From: an uncultured Opitutia bacterium
GTDB lineage: Bacteria > Verrucomicrobiota > Verrucomicrobiia > Opitutales > Coraliomargaritaceae
Length of the DNA stretch: 9,726 nucleotides
Reading direction: 5' to 3'
Assembly (NCBI GenBank): GCA_937899295.1
Contig: CALBPO010000233.1
Span: forward strand, 1-9,726
Shown here: one piece after another, positions 1 to 6,013 of the stretch
How the letters are laid out: each line of letters starts with the position of its first letter
How positions within the stretch are numbered: the first letter of the stretch is position 1
Position numbers and translations under genes: made by a program
Notes under the pieces: model-generated
Database searches by the model: none
What the model saw: only the letters and a program-made list of their open reading frames with translations
Told to the model about the DNA's origin: nothing

Positions 1-1213
1 ATTCGGTGAGACGAAATTCATGACGCATAGCTACTGACCCTTCTTCATGTAACACTGGGGTATAGTCTTCGTCTTGACGAGCTTCACGGGAAAGTACGGT
101 CACACCTGCATCTGGAGTCGAAAATGGCGAGCGAGATAATTTATACTCGGCAGGCACATAACTCGGGAAGGTCCATTCTGGATCGCTTGGAACTTTTGGC
201 AAAAGCTGCCAATACGTTTCGCGGGCTTCGCCTTTTACGTGCCCGAACTTTACCATCGGTTGTGGCGATTTTGACTTTTTGACGAATTCATCGAGCTGAC
301 TGGCATCTACAGTCGCCCAAGCTTCTGCCAAAGCATTGGCGCTCTCTTCGCGAGCTCTAGCATCTGCTTCGTCGTACCACGCGCGGTTTGGTTGCTGCAA
401 GTGCGACAAGCCTATTGAATCAAAAAATGACATCAATGAATAGTAGTCTGCCTGCGGTATCGGATCTACCTTGTGATCGTGGCACTTGGCGCAGCCCATA
501 GTTGTTCCCAAAAAGGCTTCACTCGAGACGTCCACAATATCGCTGATCATGTCGCTGTGTGCTTGGTCGCGATCTGCTGGTTCATCGTCGCGTTGCATCA
601 GAGTCATGAATCCAGTAGCTACCTTGGCCGCAACATCACTATCTGGGAGCTCATCGCCCGCGAGCTGTTCTGCGACAAAGCGATCATAGGGTTTATTGTC
701 ATTGAAGGCCTTAATTACATAATCTCGGTAGCGCCATATGTATGGCTTTTTGTTGTCTCGCTCAAAACCATTGGTCTCAGCGTAACGCACCGTATCCAGC
801 CACAGACTTGCTAGCTTTTCACCGTAACGCTCAGAAGCTAGAAGCTGATTGACTAAATTATCCCACGCGGACCTTTGATCATTTTCGGCATTAAAAACCT
901 CAACCGCTTCGAATGTAGGCGGTAATCCAGTCAAGTCATAATACGCACGCCTGATCAAATGTCGGGCTGGTGCTCTGGGGTTTGGCTTTAAGTTCTCGGC
1001 CATCAAGCCTTCGAGAATAAACGCATCAATCGGGTTGCGTATAAATTCGTCCTCCAGTGTAGGTAATGCGGGACGTATCGGTGCTTGATAAGCCCAGTAT
1101 TTTTCCGAGGGAAGTCCCGCATCGCTCTCTGCTACCAATTCAGCCTGCACCGAGGCACTCGCAAAAATTGCGGTGCATAAAACTTTGATTAATATCTCTA
1201 ATATTTTAGACAT
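1..1213 (-). CDS. N-terminal part of an exported DUF1549 (PSCyt2) protein with CxxCH motif (3' end outside window)
   Basis: I translated this frame by hand from the ATG at 1213; it stays open for 404 codons to the left edge. Residues 1-24 form a signal peptide ending ASVQA. Residues about 57-250 are DUF1549, with NPIDAFIL, IRRAYYDLTGLPPT, LASERYGEKLASLWLDTVRY and, near its end, GCAKCHDHKVDPI. C241, C244 and H245 give a CxxCH motif that may bind haem c. DUF1549 is widespread in Planctomycetes and Verrucomicrobia, usually followed by DUF1553, which would lie beyond this window. In many relatives an N-terminal PSCyt1 domain precedes DUF1549. This chain lacks it, and the gene just upstream supplies one. 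The start codon is 5 bases after that gene's TGA, and a TGAG overlapping this stop could serve as a weak ribosome site, so the pair is probably translationally coupled. Biochemical function is unknown; a periplasmic redox role with the upstream protein is inference. Confidence 0.88.
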   Translation of the reverse strand, partial: MSKILEILIKVLCTAIFASASVQAELVAESDAGLPSEKYWAYQAPIRPALPTLEDEFIRNPIDAFILEGLMAENLKPNPRAPARHLIRRAYYDLTGLPPTFEAVEVFNAENDQRSAWDNLVNQLLASERYGEKLASLWLDTVRYAETNGFERDNKKPYIWRYRDYVIKAFNDNKPYDRFVAEQLAGDELPDSDVAAKVATGFMTLMQRDDEPADRDQAHSDMISDIVDVSSEAFLGTTMGCAKCHDHKVDPIPQADYYSLMSFFDSIGLSHLQQPNRAWYDEADARAREESANALAEAWATVDASQLDEFVKKSKSPQPMVKFGHVKGEARETYWQLLPKVPSDPEWTFPSYVPAEYKLSRSPFSTPDAGVTVLSREARQDEDYTPVLHEEGSVAMRHEFRLTE

Positions 1214-1218
1214 ACAAC

Positions 1219-2673
1219 TCACATTGAATAATCACTAATAATCTCAGCACCTGGCAAATGATTGATTAATTTTTGATAGCCGACCTCGCTCAATTGGGTG
1301 CCCGTTAGAACGATAGTCTCGATTTTTGAATGGGCGCGAATGCTGTCAACTTGCTCATCGGAAAATTCAGTGCCCGTCAGATTGACCTTCTTTAATTCAG
1401 GCATCTTTGACAACAAAAGCAGAAGGTCCTCGCCGGAAAAGCTGCTGTCACTAAGATTAAGCACTTCGACTACAGCTGCTGTGGAAAAAAGCTTCGCCCA
1501 TGCAGTATCTAACTGGCGACGATTCCAATCGATACGTATTAAGCTATCAACAAGTGGTTCAAGTGCCGAGCGCACGCTGGCTTCATCATAACCCAGTAAG
1601 GATACCGCATTGAGTTCAAAAAGCGCTTCGCCCACGACGGATTGAACCAGTAAGCCAGGATAGCGAGTTTGAAAGTCCGCATACTTCAGTAACAAGTCCT
1701 TGCTGCGTGCCTTTGCAGCCCGCGCCTGAATTGCTGCTGGGTTATCACCCATAATCGACTGCACATAAGCTTCTTGCTCCGATGGGAAACTTATTGATTC
1801 GATTGATTGCTCCTCTGGCAAAGCAGCTGAGACCCACCAGTCGAGGAAAGCGGCTTCATCCAAGCTTAACTGCTCTTTATCGTCAGGCGGCATCCGCTTA
1901 GTGTCATCGAGTGGCAGATTGATTCGTTGTATCATCAAAGATCCAGCCGAATCGCCGGGCAACAAGCAGGCGCCCTTAGAGCCTCCTTTTAAAAGGGCCG
2001 CATAAGTGTTCATTTTTAACTTTCCCTTCGCTCGTTCGACACCATGACATGCCATGCACTTATCCTCCAAAATGGGTACGACTAAAGAATCAAAGATACG
2101 ACCTGAAGCGACCGCATCCACGGACTTAGATTCTTGATTGGCTCGTTCAGCAAATATACGCCATGGCGCTCGGTCTAAGGGATCGCCATGCGTAATCACC
2201 CCGCCCGCATGGCCAGCAATCAATAGCACTGCTGTGGTGACTCCGGCACTCAGCCACTCGACGCTTGGGCGGTTCGCATTACCATAACAAAAAAGAAAGG
2301 TAGCCAGTGAGACTAAGAATGCGAGCGAGCTGTACATATGTAGCTCGATCGTTGCTCGCCCATAGCCGCCGCCTAAATACAAAATAAAGCCTGCGCTAAA
2401 TGTCAGCATCGCGCTCACGAAGGTCGCCAGGGTCAAGCCGTAGACAATAGATCGTGGCACCGAATCACGCACGAAAACCGAAGCAAGCAGCAAACCACAG
2501 ACAGCAAACCACAAACCTATAGGTAGGTGTAAGAGTAGCGGATGGAAACTGCCGACAAAATCGGAAATGACTGACCAGTAATCATCCTCGAATGGCGCGA
2601 CCCATTGAACCCCAGCGAAGCATATAGAAAGTATAATAACTATCCCAGCTATTGATCTAAATCCTAATTGCAT
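1219..2673 (-). CDS. Membrane-anchored cytochrome protein: DUF2231 helices, PSCyt1 (CxxCH) domain, leucine-rich repeats
   Basis: This 484-residue, three-part protein begins with about five hydrophobic segments (near residues 8-26, 43-65, 77-100, 112-131 and 143-160). They carry the DUF2231 signatures HPLLLHLPIG (44-53) and HAGGVITHGDPL (155-166). Residues about 193-285 form a planctomycete-type cytochrome C domain (PSCyt1). C206, C209 and H210 (CMACH) would attach and ligate haem c, and M261 in RMPP is the probable second ligand. GG and PG turns between them match the family. Residues about 403-480 are three leucine-rich-repeat-like units (LNLSDSSFS, VNLTGTEFS, IVLTGTQLS). The likely role is membrane-bound electron transfer, with the haem and repeats outside the cytoplasm; the partner and substrate are unknown. 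The TGA stop lies 5 bases from the next ATG, so the DUF1549 protein is probably made with it. The domain calls are confident, the cellular role is not. Confidence 0.9.
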   Translation of the reverse strand: MQLGFRSIAGIVIILSICFAGVQWVAPFEDDYWSVISDFVGSFHPLLLHLPIGLWFAVCGLLLASVFVRDSVPRSIVYGLTLATFVSAMLTFSAGFILYLGGGYGRATIELHMYSSLAFLVSLATFLFCYGNANRPSVEWLSAGVTTAVLLIAGHAGGVITHGDPLDRAPWRIFAERANQESKSVDAVASGRIFDSLVVPILEDKCMACHGVERAKGKLKMNTYAALLKGGSKGACLLPGDSAGSLMIQRINLPLDDTKRMPPDDKEQLSLDEAAFLDWWVSAALPEEQSIESISFPSEQEAYVQSIMGDNPAAIQARAAKARSKDLLLKYADFQTRYPGLLVQSVVGEALFELNAVSLLGYDEASVRSALEPLVDSLIRIDWNRRQLDTAWAKLFSTAAVVEVLNLSDSSFSGEDLLLLLSKMPELKKVNLTGTEFSDEQVDSIRAHSKIETIVLTGTQLSEVGYQKLINHLPGAEIISDYSM

Positions 2674-2674
2674 A

Positions 2675-2679
2675 CCCCT
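2675..2679 (-). promoter_or_regulatory. AGGGG purine run unusually close to the start codon
   Basis: The minus strand reads TATAGGGGT then ATG (2673), leaving one base between the AGGGG run and the start codon. That is too close for a typical Shine-Dalgarno site. The ATG is still preferred because it precedes a good membrane segment, so ribosomes may arrive by coupling from the sulfatase stop 16 bases upstream. Confidence 0.3.
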
Positions 2680-2689
2680 ATAAAATTTA

Positions 2690-4363
2690 TTACTCAGTTA
2701 CATCGACCCAAGTCGATTCAATATTTCTCTTTGCATCTTGCGCATAAGGATATTCTTTCCAGACATCCGATTCGGAATAGAGGCGGCTCTTTTCTTTGCT
2801 AACCGCGTTGCGCTTAAGTTTATCATTCATCTCTGCGAGCAAGGCCGCTTCGCGCGCTGCCATGTCCGCAGGATTCTCGACTACCAGCTCTGCCAGTTTG
2901 CGCTCATACTCCACCCGTGCTCGGCGACCAAACTCGTCCATCAAATTATACAAAGCGTCATACACGACCTCAATTTCGCCACCGTCAACTTCGTCGACAT
3001 ATTGCTGGCGCATCGCTTCCATACTCGCCACTTTCTCGGGCATGGACGCTGCCAGATCATGCACCTGCTGATAATCCTCTTTGATATTAAAGAGCTTCAT
3101 CTCTCCCGAGACTAGCTGCTTCATCAGGCGGAAGTCGCCAATAATAATCGAACTAATTGGCGGATGATAATGGCAAGTATAATGATGGACGATGCCAGGT
3201 GCGCCGCGTTCGACGATCCCTTTGTTCCCATTGGCAAAGACATCGCGTAAGCTGCCGCCATCAATGCCTTCTGGTAAAGGTTCATTACTGCCACTCAAAT
3301 CATGAAAGGTCGGCAAGAAGTCCCATTGCACAATCGGCACATCACACTCCGAGTTAGCTTCTATACCAGGTCCTGCGATGATCGTTGGCACCCGCAGGCC
3401 ACCTTCCCACATCGAACGCTTGCCACCCTGTAGGGGCCCATTGAAACGCTCATTAACGCCGTTCACTTCACGTCGCTCCGCGTAGCCTCCGCCGTTATCA
3501 GAGGTGAAAATGATATAGGTATTGTCGAGCTCCCCTTTGGCTTTGAGCGCATCAATGATCCCGCCTACCGTCATATCCATCTCCTCGATCATTGCAGCAT
3601 ATAGGATGTCCTTGTTCTCTTTAGACTTTGCATTCGCGGGTTGCTTTACATCTCCGCCCTGCTCGATCCAGCGCTTGCGGTTACGCACAACGGCCTCGTC
3701 CGTCGCCATAAAAGGAATGTGGGCAGCGTAGTGAGACACCATCAAAAAGAACGGCTGTTTGCCAGCATGCTCGTCAATGAATGCAACGGAATCCTTCCGT
3801 AACGAGTGAAGCCGCTTAGGGTCGTCTTCAGGAAAGGGTTCTTTGGTATTGGGGTTCCAGTAAATACCATGCCCGTTGCCGTTACCCGCGGGGGTATTCT
3901 CATCGGTCACATCGTAGCCGGATTCATCATAACGGCCAATCGTACCGCAGCCTTTGCCAAACATCGCAGTGGCATAATCTTGTCCCGCAGCTTTCAACAT
4001 TTCGGCTATCGTGGTCTCATCGTCGTAACCGTCCGGGCGTTGGATCGGCGAGAGCACATCAAACACATTTCGATACTGCATCTGCGCTGAAGATTTACCA
4101 AACTGAATACTCAAGCGTGAGCCTGTACAAGTTGGCGTCGGCGAATAGCCCGCATTAAAACGCGCGCCGAGCGCAGCTAAACGCTCGATTCCGGGTGTGT
4201 TAATGAAGCGATGCTTGGAGTTTGGCTCCTCATCCATCATCTGCACGGAGGTGTCCGCGTAGCCGAGGTCATCGGTGTAGATAATAATGAAGTTCGGCGA
4301 CTTCGCTACCGACAGCAAAGAACCGAAAACGCTCAAGAGGAGTAGAGGTAAAGCGGGCTTCAT
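2690..4363 (-). CDS. Exported sulfatase paralogue with altered formylglycine motif (CTGSR) and altered GKWH motif
   Basis: This 557-residue type I sulfatase-fold protein has a short signal peptide (residues 1-20, PALPLLLLSVFGSLLSVA). It resembles the upstream sulfatase throughout, for example PNFIIIYTDDLGYADTSV beside PNFVLIYIDDLGWAQTSV. Retained active-site residues are D31/D32, C79, R83, K137, H211 (MVSHYAAH), D289/N290 (TSDNGGG) and K315 (QGGKRS). Two motifs depart from the family. The maturation motif is CTGSR, with Gly81 where (C/S)-x-(P/A)-x-R is expected. GKWH is replaced by GKGCG, so Cys139 sits where a His normally contacts the sulfate. I checked both codon by codon. The C-terminal tail, about residues 460-557, is long, charged and probably helical. 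It may be a sulfatase with reduced or changed activity, a related hydrolase of the alkaline-phosphatase superfamily, or a glycan-binding pseudoenzyme. The frame is intact, which argues against simple decay. The stop lies 16 bases before the cytochrome gene. Confidence 0.92.
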   Translation of the reverse strand: MKPALPLLLLSVFGSLLSVAKSPNFIIIYTDDLGYADTSVQMMDEEPNSKHRFINTPGIERLAALGARFNAGYSPTPTCTGSRLSIQFGKSSAQMQYRNVFDVLSPIQRPDGYDDETTIAEMLKAAGQDYATAMFGKGCGTIGRYDESGYDVTDENTPAGNGNGHGIYWNPNTKEPFPEDDPKRLHSLRKDSVAFIDEHAGKQPFFLMVSHYAAHIPFMATDEAVVRNRKRWIEQGGDVKQPANAKSKENKDILYAAMIEEMDMTVGGIIDALKAKGELDNTYIIFTSDNGGGYAERREVNGVNERFNGPLQGGKRSMWEGGLRVPTIIAGPGIEANSECDVPIVQWDFLPTFHDLSGSNEPLPEGIDGGSLRDVFANGNKGIVERGAPGIVHHYTCHYHPPISSIIIGDFRLMKQLVSGEMKLFNIKEDYQQVHDLAASMPEKVASMEAMRQQYVDEVDGGEIEVVYDALYNLMDEFGRRARVEYERKLAELVVENPADMAAREAALLAEMNDKLKRNAVSKEKSRLYSESDVWKEYPYAQDAKRNIESTWVDVTE

Positions 4364-4373
4364 AATAAAATTT

Positions 4374-4377
4374 TCCT
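4374..4377 (-). promoter_or_regulatory. Shine-Dalgarno-like AGGA for the second sulfatase
   Basis: In the 33-base gap between the sulfatase genes the minus strand reads CAGGAAAATTTTATT then ATG. AGGA lies 10 bases before the ATG at 4363, slightly far but usable. It supports that start, which is followed directly by a signal peptide. Confidence 0.45.
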
Positions 4378-4396
4378 GAGTAATCTAAAGGGGCAA

Positions 4397-5998
4397 TTAA
4401 TTACTATTCGCGGTACCACGATCTTCATGCAGCTTGATCATGCGAAGGCACTTCTCCTCTTGTGAGGCTTGGAAGTTTACGTGGTTTTGTGAAACATCCA
4501 CCTGATAGGCTTTTTGCTTATTATTCGGGTCGGCTGCGAGTTCGGCTTTGAGCTTCGCGAGACGCTTTTCACCATTATCAATCCAACCGCCTTGCAACTG
4601 CCCCAGGTAATTGCGGCGTGTCGTGGTCACGGTTTCCGCATTCACCTTGTTTAAATAATCCGCGCGACGCTGATCCAGACTCGCCACCATCTCTGGCATT
4701 TGCTTTGCCAAATTCTTTTTCTCACTCAGATCATCGGCCACGTTGAAGAGCTCAAACTCAAGTGTATCGAGATTCTTGCGCAGTTTATAATCACCCACAC
4801 GAATGACCGATTCTGGCTCACCAGTATGCCATGGGAAGTGAAAGACTAACTCCTCCGTATTGCGGACGACCTTGCCGTCGTCGCCGTTGAACCATACGTC
4901 CTTCAAACTACCACCATCCAAATCAGCGGGCAGTGGTTCGGTGCCGCCAGCGAGATCGTAAAAGGTCTGCAAAAAGTCCCACTGCACCATGGGCACAGAT
5001 GTGTAAGTCCCCGAATCAATACCAGGACCACGCACGACGGATGGCATGCGCAGGCCACCTTCGAGTAGGTTGCCTTTGCCTCCACGCAGCGGATTATTGC
5101 CACGAAAACCGCCGCCGTTATCCGAAGTGAAGATCACATAAGTATTATCTGCGATACCAAGATCATCCAGCGTATCCAAGATATGTCCGAGAGCAGTATC
5201 TGTGTCTTCGATCATCGCAGCGTAGTTAATCAACCACCCGTTGGTATACATGCCGACAGGAATCTCTTCTTCGGGGACATAGTCCTTATCTTCACCTTTC
5301 TTGGGGCGTGGCAGTAACTTGTATTTGTCGCGTGTCGCTTGTAGCGAATCGTGCCAAATGTGCATGGCGTAGTGTGAGAGCTGCACGTAGAATGGTTTGC
5401 CCGCATTGACTTGTTCGCGCATGAATTCGTTGGTCAGTTCCGACAGTGAGAAAATACGCTTGGGGTCATCGTCAGGCAGTGGTGTTTTACCATCATCCTG
5501 AAAATCGCCGGGTCCATTCCCGTTGTTCTCTCCATCTAGCACGTCATAGCCCGCAGCGGCTGGCTTGATACATTCGTTATGCCACTTACCAAAGTGTGCG
5601 GTCCTATATTCAGGGTTCGCTAGCTTGAGCGCCTTGGGGATCGTGATTTGCCCACGATATTCCTTCTTCACTTCAACCGCAGAAAGTGTGGTCAGGCGCA
5701 TACGGGACGGCGTCATGCCGTGCAATAAGCTGTTACGCGACGGCGCACACAATGGGGCCGGCGAATAGCATGCGGAAAGCACACGCCCTCCCGCGGCCAA
5801 GCGCTCAAGGCTGGGGGTCTGGAAGTAGTCGCTACGCGTTTCGGGATCACCTTCAATCATCTCGACCGAGGTCTGCGCCCAACCAAGGTCATCTATATAG
5901 ATAAGGACAAAGTTAGGTGCTTTGGCAGCCAGTGTAGTCGCGGCAAATAAAGTTAGTAAGAGTATTACCTTCACGGGCACATAATTATTCGTATTCAA
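4397..5998 (-). CDS. Exported formylglycine-dependent sulfatase (S1 family), canonical active site
   Basis: This 533-residue type I sulfatase should remove sulfate esters from a glycan in the periplasm or outside the cell. A signal peptide covers about residues 1-25 (hydrophobic VILLLTLFAATTLAA). Metal-site Asp pair D36/D37 lies in YIDDLGW. The formylglycine motif CAPSR has C84 as the residue converted by the maturation enzyme, with R88. Further active-site residues are K138 and H140 in GKWH, H209 in LSHYAMH, D293/N294 in TSDNGGG and K308 in RGGKGN. All canonical positions are filled. The C-terminal domain has the usual GDYKL and ELFNVADD elements, then a charged tail of about 80 residues. 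No ATG fits the start: the frame opens right after the upstream gene's stop with a TTG at 5998, and GTGs at 5980 and 5974 also leave a full signal peptide. It is paralogous to the next gene. The sulfatase call is very sure, the start is not, and the substrate is unknown. Confidence 0.93.
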   Translation of the reverse strand: MNTNNYVPVKVILLLTLFAATTLAAKAPNFVLIYIDDLGWAQTSVEMIEGDPETRSDYFQTPSLERLAAGGRVLSACYSPAPLCAPSRNSLLHGMTPSRMRLTTLSAVEVKKEYRGQITIPKALKLANPEYRTAHFGKWHNECIKPAAAGYDVLDGENNGNGPGDFQDDGKTPLPDDDPKRIFSLSELTNEFMREQVNAGKPFYVQLSHYAMHIWHDSLQATRDKYKLLPRPKKGEDKDYVPEEEIPVGMYTNGWLINYAAMIEDTDTALGHILDTLDDLGIADNTYVIFTSDNGGGFRGNNPLRGGKGNLLEGGLRMPSVVRGPGIDSGTYTSVPMVQWDFLQTFYDLAGGTEPLPADLDGGSLKDVWFNGDDGKVVRNTEELVFHFPWHTGEPESVIRVGDYKLRKNLDTLEFELFNVADDLSEKKNLAKQMPEMVASLDQRRADYLNKVNAETVTTTRRNYLGQLQGGWIDNGEKRLAKLKAELAADPNNKQKAYQVDVSQNHVNFQASQEEKCLRMIKLHEDRGTANSN

Positions 5999-6013
5999 TC
6001 TAAAATGCGCTGC

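Noticed and set aside
473..814. A 113-codon plus-strand open frame
   Set aside because: It lies wholly inside the DUF1549 gene on the other strand, whose translation carries clear family motifs. The plus-strand product has no recognisable domain and no ribosome site.
2738..3115. A 125-codon plus-strand open frame opposite the second sulfatase
   Set aside because: It is antisense to the tail of a well-supported sulfatase. Its composition looks like a shadow frame and no motif is visible.
2690..4363. Second sulfatase as a pseudogene
   Set aside because: The frame is intact from signal peptide to stop and most active-site residues are kept. Altered motifs alone do not show decay.
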